This document shows positions 1-13,400 of a stretch of 64,000 nt of DNA, piece after piece (the stretch's first letter is position 1; every line of letters begins with the position of its first letter). The translations under genes and the position numbers were made by a program. Below the pieces are notes generated by a model that had not been told where the DNA came from, did not search any database, and saw only the letters and a list, made by a program, of their open reading frames with translations. This DNA comes from Phallusia mammillata (lineage: Eukaryota > Chordata > Ascidiacea > Phlebobranchia > Ascidiidae), in NCBI GenBank assembly GCA_003260075.1, contig QLIY01000191.1:75440-139439 (forward strand). Direction: 5' to 3'.

Positions 1-187
1 ATCTTTCATATTTCTTACCATTTCTTCGATCAAACAAACAATAACTTTTTATGTGGCAAATAAAAACCTAGACCAAACTTTTTGGGCTTTGTAACTATTT
101 TTATGCGTTTACTCTCTCATTGGCTATGGTGAAACTGTTGTTTTATGTAATGTGGCATAATAAAAACATTGTATGGTTTCGCTTTGC

Positions 188-510
188 AACATCTAAATGA
201 GCTACCTTGCGTTGTCATAACTTGCATTGTCATTAAATGTTGTGTGTTGCTTATTTTTTATTTTTTTGTAGCATGACCTTGATTTGCGATTGTTGTATTC
301 ATGTCTTTCATGGGCTTTACTATGACTTAATAACTAAAATTTTGGGGGGGGGGGCACATCTAAATGAGCTACCTTGCGTTGTCATAACTTACATTGTCAT
401 TAAATGTTGTGTGTTGCTTATTTTTTATTTTTTTGTAACATGACCTTGATTTGCGATTGTTGCATTCATGTCTTTCATGGGCTTTACTATGACTTAATAA
501 CTAAAATTTT
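188..510. repeat. Direct duplication across a poly-G run
   Basis: A unit of about 155 bp at 188-343 is repeated at 355-510 with a few substitutions. The copies are separated by an 11-nt G run at 344-354. The pattern matches the many poly-G/C-joined duplications in the window and is probably two alleles joined in the assembly. Confidence 0.8.
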
Positions 511-746
511 GAACACTTTCAAAAATACCTTTGAATGCGGCAAAATTAAACTATGCTGAGCACCATGTTTAACATGCATATGCCTATATCGTGCACACAA
601 AAACGCACAGACAATAGTACACATATCAAACGCTGTAATCATCCATGCTCACCAATATATAGCACGAAGAAACTGATCAGTTGGTTTTGTGTATTAAAAC
701 TTGAAATCTCCCCTTTGTTTAAATTAAACGGACCAAGGTCAGAGTT

Positions 747-1393
747 AGGTCACCCACCAAGAAAAACACTGAGGCCTGCAGGACGCTAAAAAAATGTCCT
801 ACAAATAAAAGAAGAATTTAGTATTTTAAGCATATTCCAAATGTAACGTTGCTGTTAAAAGTGCAGTCTAAAAAGTAGTTTTCAAACTTTTGTATTTTAA
901 GTAAAAGGTAAAAAAACACAATTGGTTTGCGGATTTTTAAAACAAAATTGAATTCATCGATTTGCTAAAACGGATTAAAAAATAAAAAATGCTTACTTGT
1001 CTTGGGTAACTCTAGTGTCGAGGATTGTCTTGTTGGTGCTGCGGCAAATTTATTTCAAATTTAAGGGGGGGGGGAGGTCACCCACCAAGAAAACACTGAG
1101 GCCTGCAGGACGCTAAAAAATGTCCTACAAATAAAAGAAGAATTTAGTATTTTGAGCATATTCCAAATGTAACGTTGCTGTTAAAAGTGCAGTCTAAAAA
1201 GTTGTTTTCAAACTTTTGTATTTTAAGTAAAAGGTAAAAAAACACAATTGGTTTGCGGATTTTTAAAACAAAATTGAATTCATCGATTTGCTAAAACGGA
1301 TTAAAAAATAAAAAATGCTTACTTGTCTTGGGTAACTCTAGTGTCGAGGATTGTCTTGTTGGTGCTGCGGCAAATTTATTTCAAATTTAACAA
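747..1393. repeat. Direct duplication across a poly-G run
   Basis: A unit of about 318 bp at 747-1064 is repeated almost exactly at 1075-1393, with a 10-nt G run between them at 1065-1074. No gene is affected. Confidence 0.85.
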
Positions 1394-2564
1394 TTGGTAT
1401 CAGTCAGTATTGCAACTTACAGTATTTGCAAATACTGTACATGTACAGTAAGATTTATTAGTAAGTTTTACAACTGTAAATACAGACAAAACCTATAAAA
1501 AATGATCTTTTTGTGCCTTAGATTTTACAGTTAAAGCCAGCTTCGTAACATTCTTTTTTCCTTGTGACAAGGTTTTTAAAAAGTAGAGTTTGAAATCTGT
1601 GGCAGCATTTTTATCCAATACGATTTGAGGAGATGCTGGTTTGAGATTAAATACAAATATATATGCCATTCCACCAAATATAAAAAAGTAAGTACAATGT
1701 ACACAAGTGGTGAGTCTGCTTTTTGGCCTATTGTTGTGAAACAAATTAGAGGTATATTTGAACATAGCTACTGATTGGTACAAGTTTATTTTACACATAC
1801 ATTGGTAAATATAGAAAAAACAAGTTTTGGTAGAATGGAATGCTTGACCATGCATGTTGTTTAATCGAGCTGTAATGGAGCTGTACTTTGATTCTTGCAA
1901 CAACAATCACCACCAGTATGCAATGACAAGTTTTTGGAATGGCAAACTCCTAACATACAGCTACAGAACAATCTATGCAGGAAGCAAACTATATTTGACT
2001 GGACTTATAATTTTGTGGTCTGTATTTTTTCCTATTACTGAAAATGTATTGTTATATTGTTTATGTGAGAAATACATATTTAATACAGGTATCAATTACA
2101 TGTTTTAGTGTGTAGAAAAGCCTGCTATGTTTAATCCACTAACAAAAAATAGATGCAAGTTAATGAACAATGTTTTTGCCTGTAATATTTTACAGGTGTT
2201 TCATTATATTGTGACCTATATTTTTTTAGCATGTAGGTAGAGCAATAGTTCTCAACTTGTTTCAGGTCACATACAACCAGCCAAATAAAATAATGTTCAG
2301 CCCTTTCAGTAAGTAAAATGAGCACACACAACAAGCATTTTATTTTGGTATATATTTTTAAAAAATCATATTTTAAGAAGTGACATAACGTTTTTGATCC
2401 CTTATAAACTCATATTATTTAAATTCTCCTGTCTATCACCAACATAGCGGACGTCTTGTAAACCAAAAAAAAGTCATCATGGGCAAAGAGGTGAAAATCA
2501 CTGCCTTGAGTGATAAGAATACATAATAATTTTAACATTTGCTCTGCTTGTAAAAAAATGTTGT

Positions 2565-3060
2565 TGTTACATGTTGTGCAGTACTTTTTAATTGTGTACT
2601 TCTTTGGTTGATTTTTGCGCAAATGTTTGTTCTGTGTATTGTGTTTTTAAGCAAAGGTGATGGCATATGTCTTTTGCAGTTTACAATCTAACATGGGATT
2701 ATATGTCAGTCAATGCATCATTTATACATAAGGAAGAATATTGAGGAAAAACAGAATGTTCCTATTTGGTCATGTTATTGGCATGAGAAAGAAACCCAAC
2801 AAATAGATTAATCTTTGTTTGGACTTGTGATAAGTATGTACATTTTCAGTGTTATAATAACTTGAACATTTTGAAAAAAAGACAGGTTGCAAAAATCAAT
2901 CTTACCTTCGCTTTGTCAACAACTTCCAACAAACATTAAAATCATTACAAATTTCTGTTGCAAAAGGTAAGATTTCAGAATGACAAAATACAGAAAAACA
3001 TGTGTCTACATTCAACTTCCAGATGTTTGCCACCCATTGAAATGTCATACGTATACTGCA
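2565..3060. repeat. Flank of the segmental duplication, copy A
   Basis: This noncoding block is visibly related to about 20845-21260. Both contain the same word order: a motif around acatgttgtgcagtac, then a stretch around gcgcaaatgtttgtt, then the cagtcaatg region. It marks the downstream side of the duplicated unit that carries the two WSCD-like genes, so the duplication extended well past the coding exons. Confidence 0.65.
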
Positions 3061-4125
3061 TATCAATGTTAAATTTGGTTATGCTTGAAAACCTATTTTA
3101 TCTTTGTGTTAAAAAGTAAGTATCCCAGTTCTGTTTTTTGTTGTGTCTCCATGAAGCAAAAACAAAGGTTTTTTTACTCATTTGAGAGGCCTTGTGCACT
3201 GTAGAGCATAAAAATCGCCACGAAACCTTTTCAGGAAGGAAGGAAGATGTGTGGAGAGCCTGGGACAAACATAAAAGTTGTTTTGTGCAAGTTGGCAAGA
3301 AGATTGAAAAAAACACTTGCCCGTGTGTAAATAGCCACCATACAGATGTTTTTGAATGGATGTTAAATGAGAAAGCACGTGACATCGATTTAGATACGAT
3401 CATGTTATTTATGTTTCTACACTAAGCAAGTGTATAAAGATTTTCTGCATTTGTAACATCAGGCAGGGATGCCGCATAAAAAATGTTGAAAGGTGCCAAA
3501 AAAGAACCAAACAAACGTTTAACGCAAAGAATACCGCCAAACATTTTTAGCAAAACTAGCAGGAGAACGTATGTTATGCAGCTTTATTAAGGTCATTGCT
3601 ACCATAATTTGTTGAAAGTAAAGTCCTTCAGCATTTTCGGCAAAGCAATTTACCGGATAGCATTGGTTTGACTTAGATTCTTACAATAGCAAGTGTTTTT
3701 CCACTTTCATGCACTTTTGCTTACTGGTTTCAGCTTTTTAAATAACAATATTAGACATTAAAAACTCTTTAACTTCGATGCCACACTCGTTGTATGTCAC
3801 TTCCGACTCAAACATTTGAAATCCAACCTTATTTTCTAATGTCTAATCTGAGACTACAATTGCATTGGTTGGCCAGATAGGTGCATTCACGACGGAGGCA
3901 GGCATTCAATGAAAAATAATCTTAACCTGCATTGTCAAAGCGCAGCTACGGAATCTAACCTACCTTTTGTTGGGTCAAAAAGATAACCCTTTGACCAGCT
4001 ATGTCCAAATTTTCAAAGAAAGCAGAAACGCCAAAGAAATCACTTGGGTGCCAACCAGTTCTATAAACCGCCAAATTTTACAAAAATATCCGTCAAACCG
4101 CCAGTAGCAATTTTTTTTTAGTCCT

Positions 4126-4162
<37 letters not shown>
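4126..4162. repeat. Long poly-G tract (37 nt)
   Basis: An uninterrupted G run inside repeat sequence. It is one of five runs longer than 35 nt in the window; the others are at 10347, 23299, 24893 and 49594. It is probably a sequencing or gap-filling artefact rather than a native tract. Confidence 0.85.
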
Positions 4163-4164
<2 letters not shown>

Positions 4165-4235
4165 ACCAAATTAGTGGAAATTGGCGGCAAATCCGCTAAA
4201 TTGGCAACTGACATCAGCGGTAGAACTACTGGCTG

Positions 4236-4740
4236 AACCGTTGAATCCCACCACTGGTTTAGCATTTTTTAGAATGTTTCACTACACAGCTCTGCCGCGC
4301 CACCTTGTGCAAGTAATTACACAATCCACGGATGCTGATGTCGGTAGAGCTACTAACACTGGAATTTGGCTGGCGCCTGGTTAAAAATTGTTTGGGCTTA
4401 TGGTAAGAATGATTGCTGAGCCAGCACCATAAACGCCTATGCTCCGTTGCGCCACCTACCAAACCGGGCGCCAGCCAAATTCCAGTGTTAGTAGCTCTAC
4501 CGACATCAGCATCCGTGGATTGTGTAATTACTTGCACAAGGTGGCGCGGCAGAGCTGTGNCTCAGCAATCATTCTTACCATAAGCCCAAACAATTTTTAA
4601 CCAGGCGCCAGCCAAATTCCAGTGTTAGTAGCTCTACCGACATCAGCATCCGTGGATTGTGTAATTACTTGCACAAGGTGGCGCGGCAGAGCTGTGTAGT
4701 GAAACATTCTGAAAAATGCTAAACCAGTGGTGGGATTCAG
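4236..4740. repeat. Inverted-repeat foldback with an N at the join
   Basis: Bases 4236-4421 recur as their reverse complement at 4561-4740. A further partial inverted copy lies at about 4458-4559. The arms meet next to a single N at 4560. Both outer ends abut the CAGTGGTGGGATTC terminus of a hAT-type MITE. The sequence could be a foldback element or an inverted mis-join; the N at the symmetry point favours the latter. Confidence 0.7.
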
Positions 4741-4904
4741 CCGGTTCGCACCGGTTCTATAGAAACGTCTCAAGGAGTTTCATGAGATCAGCGAACCGGT
4801 TAGCACTACTGGTAACTGTCAATGGACTTTTTGTAACAGGAGCGGCTGAAAAATATGACTTTTGTGATAAAACCGGCCGACAAAAATTTTGAATCCCACC
4901 ACTG
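4725..4904 (+). mobile_element. hAT-type MITE, CAGTGGTGGGATTC family
   Basis: A 180-bp element begins CAGTGGTGGGATTC and ends GAATCCCACCACTG, so the terminal inverted repeats are exact over 14 bp. The flanks are tgctaaac and tgcttaac, an 8-bp target duplication with one mismatch. Terminal CAG/CTG and an 8-bp duplication are hAT hallmarks. It has no coding capacity, so it would be mobilised in trans. Relatives lie at 17458, 43058 and 54473. Confidence 0.88.
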
Positions 4905-5071
4905 TGCTTAACGTAGCATCATAAAACGACAAATAGTGTTTGTTTGTACCGTCCGTTTGCTTTGTTTCGTGGCTTGTGTCGGTTTAAGCAAAATATGGTT
5001 TCAGACATGTGTCTTTTTTCTCAACGTGCCAAAAACTTATGTACTTTGTATCACCCTTCACGAAGCTCTTG

Positions 5072-6392
5072 ACTTCTAAATCGATCCGACTATGTTACAC
5101 CTTTTCAAATTGCAAGCCTGTTACCAATCTTTGTGGTCATACATTGTTACCTTTTCGCGACAGGCATTCTTTAAAAAGTCTCCCCCCCCCCTTAATCTAT
5201 AACAGTCTTTGGCCTATTTTGACGAAAGTACTGGGCATCCGGGCGAAACTGTTTTTTTACCGTTTACTCTTCAAGAAGACTCCCCCCCCCCTAAATCGAT
5301 CCGACTATGTTACACCTTTTCAAATTGCAAGCCTGTTACATCGTTACCTTTTCGCGACAGGCATTCTTTAAAAAGTCCTGTCTGCCAACATAAATGCTCG
5401 TTTCTTTTTTTGAAATTTATTGCAAGCAAAATAATCTCATGCCCAAAGAAAGTTTGAAAGAATTGTTAATCTATAACAGTCTTTGGCCTATTTTGACGAA
5501 AGTACTGGGCATCAGGACAAAACTGTTTTTTTACCGTATACTCTTCAAGAAGACGTCACAGTTCCAACAAGCAAGAATCGTCGAGTCAATGAGTTTCACT
5601 TTAAATCTTGATCTTTGAAAAAGTGCTAATCTTCCAGATTTCTTACAACCCTTGCAGTTGCCAGCTATTGTTTTGCGCATAGGAACTGCTGAAGTTAAAT
5701 TACAAGATACGCAAGTTCATCTATAAAGATAAAGTCTGGCCTACCATATTGCGAAGGGGCTCTGATGCATGGGCGCCGGCACGTAGGGGCAAGAGGGGGC
5801 ACTTGCCCCTCCTTGGAATTTCAAAGTACTGCAAAATTACAACATATTTTTGAAAAACGTGATGACTGCAAGCGATAATGCTCTAAAAAGGAAACCCCCC
5901 CCCCCTATTGTTTTGCGCATAGGAACTGCTGAAGTTAAATTACAAGATACGCCAGTTCATCTATAAAGATAAAGTCTGGCCTACCATATTGCGAAGGTTG
6001 ACATGGTCAAAGCAAATGTCTAAACAAGCGACTTTAACGATATCTGCATTGTTTAAACATATCTGGTGTTGTTTCCATAGCCTATGTCGTTATTATGCTT
6101 TAAAGGACATTTACGAAAATTTTAACGCACAAAATTGTTCATATTTGCGTGGCTGTGCGGGGATTTTTCATCGTTGACGCAAATCTACTGCATATATTTT
6201 ATGCCATGGGTACATAATTACTTGATAGAGTAATCTATCCTTGCTTTTTTGTCAAAATTTGAAGATGAAATATGTTGAACTCCCCCCCCCCCAAATCTAC
6301 TGCATATATTTTATGCCATGGGTACATAATTACTTGATATAGTAATCTATCCTTGCTTTTTTTGTCAAAATTTGAAGATGAAATATGTTGAA
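5072..6392. repeat. Cluster of poly-C-joined duplications
   Basis: Three sets of local copies lie here. Blocks starting near 5078 and 5193 recur near 5292 and 5468, with C runs at 5181-5190 and 5281-5290. The block 5662-5757 recurs at 5907-6000, with a C run near 5896-5906. The block 6178-6282 recurs at 6293-6392, with a C run at 6283-6292. I see no coding sequence in the cluster. Confidence 0.75.
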
Positions 6393-6687
6393 CCTTTACT
6401 TAGGCCTACACTAGGTGCTTTGTGTTAGTATTTGTATAACAGCACAAACAAAATGCAAACCTATGACTTGGACAATTTTATCACCTCTTGAAAGTTAACT
6501 GTTTTTTTGTTGACGACAAATTTGACTAACAGATTTGGAAACAGCATAACCGAATTTTGTTATTTGCTTTATTACGCTTTTTTCGAGTTAATAACGTACA
6601 AAACACAGCCTACGTTTAGTAAGAACAACTGGATAGAGCACAAAAACATCGATCACATTAAATCGGGGACCTAAGTATTTTGCAGTG

Positions 6688-6754
6688 CCAATGTAGCGCA
6701 ATTATTCTTTCGTGCGTTGCAACAAACCGTGGTTTCAATCCCGGTTAGAACAAA
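6688..6754 (+). other. tRNA-like relic (possible tRNA-derived SINE)
   Basis: The stretch has an A-box-like segment (tgtagcgcaattattc) and, about 40 bp on, a B-box-like segment (gtggtttcaatcccggtt) resembling a tRNA T-arm. I cannot fold a proper acceptor stem, so it is not a functional tRNA. A more decayed relative lies at 21561-21627 at the matching place beyond the second WSCD-like gene. Confidence 0.35.
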
Positions 6755-6971
6755 AAATATAGCTTTCCATCATAAATATAACAAAATGAGCTTACGGTAA
6801 TCACCAACAAAGCCAAGTTCCCCCGTTGTCACGCACACAAATAAACAGGTAAAAAAACGTGAACTTTATTGCGTCTAAGTCCCATTAACAAACTGTTTCA
6901 GCCTACAGGGAACACACAGTTGCTTAGTTTCAAATGCCTACATTTGGTTGCGGACCAAAGTGGGCGACATT

Positions 6972-9900
6972 TTACCAGTCAAACTCTGGCCCTTTTTCGT
7001 AGGGTGGGAGCTCTTTTGGAACCCCAATTTTGCGTAATCTTTCTCTTACTTCTGCAACTGCCTTATTAACTGCAGTCCTTAGTTGTTTTGAAAAGAGTTC
7101 TGGAGGGAGTTTTCGTGGTGGACGCCTCGCAAGACCAGTGGTATCTTGGCTCAAGCAAGCGAGTCTCTCCTCAAGGTCACTCGGGTGGAGTATAGGGTTG
7201 GGAAGAAACTCCACCATCTTCCTCACGTTTGAGATTGGATCGGCCACTAAGTCTTCGTAGTACACCACCAGCAAAGGTTTTTCATGACTGGTTGCCTTCA
7301 GGTTCATCCCTTTCCAGCTTCCAATGTGGTTTAGCATAGATTTGTTTATTTCTGCAAGTAAAATTAGTGTGGATAATAATCTTTGCATTTCAAACTACCA
7401 GCTGTAAAATCTATGTGAATAATTTCTTAAGTGAACTTGTTTTGTAGATGGTAATTTCTGGTTTAATAAGGAGTTTATTACTAGTTTTACAGTAGTCTTG
7501 GCCTTAGTAAATCAAGAGTTGATCTATTATATTAAAAGCATCATTTTGAAAAAAAAACTGTCGGAAAAAGTGTAGCCTGCAGAAATATATTCTACATACA
7601 ATTTACAATCGTTTGCTGTATTCTTAAAGCTGCCGAGCTTTTGGTTACTTGAGCATGTGGTCAGTGTTTTTTTAAGGCGGTTTCCCAAAATTTGGACTTG
7701 TGGCTATTTTTTGCAAAGACCCCCCCCCCAAACTACCAGCTGTAAAATCTATGTGAATAATTGCTTAAGTGAATTTGTTTTGTAGATGGTAGTTTCTGGT
7801 TTAATAAGGAGTTTATTACTAGTTTTACGATAGTCTTGGCCTCAGTAAATCAAGAGTTCGTCTATTATATTGAAAGATTCATTTTGAAAAAAACTGTCGG
7901 AAAAAGTGTAGCCTGCAGAAATATATTCTACATGCAATTTACAATCGTTTGCTGTATTCTTAAAGCTGCCGAGCTTTTGGTACCCCCCCCCCCTACTTAG
8001 CGGTCACCCAAACCAAACCTTAAAAAAAACCTGCATGTGGACAGCAAACTGGCAATTTCCTATCAAAATCGATCGTACCGTTTTGTAGTTGTTCCTCAGA
8101 TGCAGAAGTAATGTGGCGGTCTTTTTTGCTGTTCATGTAGTTGTAGAAAGATACCATTGACTTGTATGGGTTTCGGATGATCAAAATCCCGGCTTGATAG
8201 TTGTTTCTGTTGCCGAACGAATGGTCTTTGATGATGTCCGTACGGTTTTCGTTTATCGGTGTGATCTCACCTAGATAGCCTGTATTGCAAAACAGTACAT
8301 TTTTTACAGTATTGGACTACTTGAAGCCTAACAAGTTTTCGCTGCATGGAAAATGCTTTTTGTATAGGCCCCCCCCCCCCCCTAGATAGCCTGTATTGCA
8401 AAACAGTACATTTTTTACAGTATTGGACCACCTGACACCTAACCAGTTTTCGCTGCATGGAAAATGTTTTTTGTATACGTAGCTTAGTTATGCTACCTAT
8501 TTGGCTAGGAGCAGGGGTGCACAACCTGCCGGAGAGATAAGTTTATGTGGCCGTGAACTTGTATATTACAATATATGTACTGGAGGTCGTAAATTTAATA
8601 AAACTCTTTTGTTGCATATTTGGAGTTTGAAATTGCTCCATATGCTTCTGACTGTTTGTACGCCTATTGTGTGCAACAATGCGAAAAACAGGCACCACAA
8701 GCATGACAATGTGGATCATTATAGTTCGATCTGTGTATCATATAAGAAACTAATCTGGGCTTTTCAGGCGCTATTAGACGACATATGTGAGATAAACATA
8801 TTTCTTACATCAGTAACTTTTAAACAAAAACAGACAGACAATTGACGGCCTTTGGTGAAATAAGGACCTGCCATGGGGCCGTCGTAGCGATATAAGTTTG
8901 CGCACCCCTGGGCTAGGGCATGAACTACACAGTGAAAAGTCTATAACCGTCAATGAAATCTTGTTAACTCCACGGAGAGTCTGTTTTCTGCAGTATTTTA
9001 TATTGCTACAATTCGTCTTTAGAAAGCCTTTGGAACGCGTTTTGCACGCACCAAGACCAATTTGAAAATGTAATTTTGTCTGATAAGATTTTGAAGTGAC
9101 CCCCCCCCCGTTCTGCAGTATTTTATGTTGCTATAATAATCCGTCTTTCGAAAGCCATTGGGACGCGTTTTGCACGCATCATAGGCCAATTTGAAAATGC
9201 CGTTTTGTCTGATAAGATTTCGAAGTGGAGATGATGCAATGGCAGTTGTTCGAACCATGGTTTTACCTATTTGGTCTGTTTTAGTAAAACGGCTAGTTGC
9301 TGCGACAAAACGACGATAGAAAACGAAATTAAACATTTTACTTTGCAGCTACTAAACATTTTCTTGCTCAAACTTGATTGTGGGCAAAATCCCCCCCCCC
9401 TGTTCGAACCATGGTTTTACCTATTTGGTCTGTTTTAGTAAAACGGCTTGTTGCTGCGACAAAACGACGACAGAAAACGAAATTAAACATTTTACTTTGC
9501 AGCAACTAAACGTTTTGTTGCTCAAACTTGACTGTGGGAAAACAAATGTTGATTTCATACAAAATGTAATTGGTGGCATGACAAAGAATTTCTTACCTAT
9601 TTTTCTCAGTGAGCCATCATTAAAAACACTCCCCGTGTAATATCCAGTAGCTTTCTCCAGCAAATACCGGGTCCATGTGTTTCCGGATCCAGGATAGGAT
9701 GCAAGCACCGTCCGGTGTTTTCCCGGTGGAAGAAGACGGATGTTGCCGCATCTTTTGTCTTCCACTAACGTCCGAAAAACGTCCACAATCCCAGATGAGT
9801 TGCAGGAATCGGGATTCGGGTTCAAAACGAACCTTGATTTGAAAAAATACAAATAGTCTGAACTAGATCACAGATATCCAAAATTTTCTTTGGCATACAA

Positions 9901-10346
9901 TTTCCAACTAAACATAAGAGTAAAATGCAAACTACCAATAATCAGGGTACTTATGATAATGTTCATACTACGACCTAATTTTTTTACGTGGTCCTTTCAT
10001 AGAAGTCCGGGATCGAAATACCTTTGTAAATTATAAATTCAGGCTAGGTTTTTTATTGCTTTAATGGTTTCTCTTTGGTTGTTGATAAACATTTTACATT
10101 TTTGTTGTTTAACGAAAGTCTTTGGGATCCTCGGTAAAATGGCAAAACGACCACCAGGTTGAAAGCCACTTTTATGGACAAAAACGATAAAACAAGTGTC
10201 TTGTACCAGGGGTTGGCAACCTTTTTTACACTGCGGACCGGTTTAAAACTGTTTTTTATTTCACAGATCGGCCTATAAAAACCACAAATGTTCAACATTA
10301 ACAACTAATTACTTATTACCACTTTTGTTTCAATGTGAACCTTGAG

Positions 10347-10403
<57 letters not shown>

Positions 10404-13400
10404 CAAACTCCTAACGGTCCGGTGCCGGGCCGCGACTCGGTTGTTGCCTACCACCGCCTTAGATGACATTTCAGTGGAAACACTTAACCAGCAGGTACCT
10501 TTTGTCCGCTTTTCCACACCAACACTTTCCATCCTGAGCGTAGAGGGAAAGGGGATGCCCCTTTTTACCACAGAACATTAGACACTGCTGTGATGACGTT
10601 GCAATGACGTTGTCGGCCTCTTGTGGCGTATCAATGCATCCTCTGTGACGTGTAGCCATGTATTCCTCTGATAAGGGTTCTGTTATAAAAAGCCATATTA
10701 TTCGAGTTTTATCGATTTAAGGGCTGATGGTCTTGCTCTGACGTTCAGTCCACATTCGATTATCGGGCCGGCGGACAACAAAAAACAATGTTTGGCATTT
10801 GCCAAAGTGATTTTGTTTTCAGCTATCTGCCACAGTTACAAGTATTTCCGCATTTGTTTGACTTTGTAACTTATATTCGTACTACAAACACTTGCCGCAA
10901 ACAAGGGACAATTTGTTAATTTCAGATGTTGTTTGTTTTTAGATACACAAATCACAATTCTTGCAATCATATTTAAGCATTAACCGGTGCTTTGGCAATT
11001 CTTTTGTCTCATTATAATTATATATTTTGAAACTTAATAGAATTTATCTACTTGTTTATATTTTGTTAGACTATATTGAACTATAAAACTGTTGGTTTTT
11101 GATCACGCTAATTTTTGACAACATTTCGTTCCAATCGCGTAAGCAAACAAGCTATGTATAATGTCTCCGGTCACTGTGTAGGCTACACAGGTTAATTATT
11201 ACCAGTTTGAAGGTACAGGGGCGCTCTTTTTAACGACTTTACAATGCGAAAGTGTATTCGGTTGTTTTCTGATTTGGTAGGGCTTAAACCAAGGTATTTA
11301 TAGACGGTCTTTTGGAAACGTCAAAAAATGGCCTCCATGCTTGCTGTCGACTTGTAATATTTTTTACAACATTACTATGCTACAAAGCGTTTGTCTTGAG
11401 CGTTTGTCTTGTTTGACAACAAAGCGTTTGTCTTGTTAACCATGGGAGTATTACAATACGCCTTGTTCACACAAGCAATTTGTCGAAAATTTCCTGGTAA
11501 ATGTGGTAATTTGTCTGTGTTTAACATGTTTTTTGATGGGTAGAACCCAATGGACCTATGAAAATGCGTTTAAAAGATCGTTTGGTCTCAGTCTTACGAC
11601 AAATTATTCTAAGTTACGATAGTAACTGGTTTAGCGTCACTTTCTAATGCAGGGCTTATCCACTGTTATCCAGTGTTGTTTATTTACCGGGAGGATACTA
11701 TGTACATATGGGGGAAATCATTCAGTTAACGGTATACCTAAACGGTTGTTTTAAGTCTTATATTTATTATCTAAGTTCATAAATCAGTGTATTCGGTCTC
11801 CCATTTGTTTTTAGATTAAATGAAAAGTTAAAGCAAAAGACCACTCAAACATGTATATATGTTACCTCGAACACAATCTCCTTTAATGAAAAATGTCTCA
11901 ACACTATCTTCGCCTCCGCAAGTTCTTTGGGGCCCATTTTCCAAATCTGTTCCACCACAGACGATCCCGCAGTTGTCAGATGCATTTCTAATGTCAGTCA
12001 CATCGTCAAATTGATCGGAACATAAGCAGCTGGTCGAGTCATTGAGGGAAGCAAAATTCCGATTACTGAAAATAAAATGTCACTATTGTATTTGAATTAG
12101 GCATAAACGGAACCAGAGGTGTAAGTCAGGCCGGGCTTTTCGGGTCGGGTTCGGGTTCAGGCTTAGGTTTCTTAAAAAAACGGGCATGATTCAGGCCTGA
12201 CTTTACACTCAGTTTTAGTATTGTTTTGAATAAATTTGACTGGTCAAGTAGCTAGTTGCTGGACCTGACCTAATGTCAAGCAGCCCTAAATCGCCTTGTT
12301 CAAGACCGATCGTCTATTATTGTCTGTTGTGTTTGTTGTCTCGGACTTTCCTGTGGGTTTAATGTATAGAAGGCCTGTCAATCAAACTTTCGGGCCTAAA
12401 CGGGCTTCTCAAAAACGAATCGGGTTCGGGCTCCAATTTCAGGTCCGTTTACAACTTTGAACGGAACAATCTCATTACAAAGCATTTAAAAGCTAAAACA
12501 GGAAAATTAACCCCGGTCATTTTATTGTATCTACGTTATGGCAGCCATAGACCTACATCTACTACAAAATGCCGAACTTTAGTTTAGACTTCACTTAAGT
12601 GGTAGCACTTAAAAGACCTGTGGTATAGACCTGAACTCGATAGTGAACAAATGAACTTGACTGGTGACGAAAGACATGTATTGCTAAGTGGACATGTTTC
12701 ATGTCGAGATAAACAAACCCAAATTTAACGAACCAATGCATAAATTTCCTTTTGGCTGTCGGAAGCGACCCAACAAACAACAAGTGTTATTTCTTACCCT
12801 TCTTTTCCATCGTGCTAATAGACTTATTTAAAAACATTGCCGCTTTTATCAATATATATACGGACTGAAAAGTACGGAATTTGTTATACGTTGCAGCAAT
12901 ATTTTTCGGTTGCTGCCAATTGCATCGCCACGGTTTCCGCTCTACTTTAAAGATAACCTTTAGTAGGATTTTTGTTTATTGTCTATTTTGTTTATTTATG
13001 TTTGAACATAGTATATGTAATCCTTTTTTTATAGCCAGCATCCACTAGTTCAAAAAGGTATTGTTGCCTCGACAGTCTTGAAAAAGCGGTGAGCGAGCAC
13101 CGTTACACAAGAAGAGATATGACACTGTAGATCAGGGGCGGGCAACATACGGCCCGCGGGCCGGATCCGGCCCGCGACGGAATTTCGNCTCGAGAAGTTG
13201 CCCGCCCCTGCTGTAGATCAACAGTTTAAACTTTTTCACGCAAATCGAAACACCTTTATTTAAACTTCCTTGTTTTGAAACAGCCCACACGCGTACTAAT
13301 TAAACTGTTGATCTACAGTTGTTTTGAAGCCGCACGCACGCGTACTAATTATAGTCACAAGCCGCTTCTGTGTGCAACCTAGTTCGCAATGGACATGCCT

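Larger units (their letters stand above)
1..2560. other. Gene-free left edge
   Basis: No open frame in this stretch looks like a conserved exon. It is AT-rich and contains two local duplications joined by poly-G runs, listed separately. The longer open frames, for example 1493-1906 on the minus strand, are low-complexity and have no recognisable domain or supported splice partner. Confidence 0.6.

Noticed and set aside
188-1393. Interpreting regularly spaced local copies as a CRISPR-like array or satellite
   Set aside because: There are only two copies per locus, units differ between loci, and the shared element is just a homopolymer run.
3192-3425. 77-codon plus-strand frame with Cys and His residues
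   Set aside because: It has no recognisable motif, an overlapping opposite-strand frame of similar length, and no splice support; chance or decayed sequence is more likely.
4181-4537. Open frames on both strands with identical peptides
   Set aside because: They are the two arms of an inverted repeat read in opposite directions, not genes.
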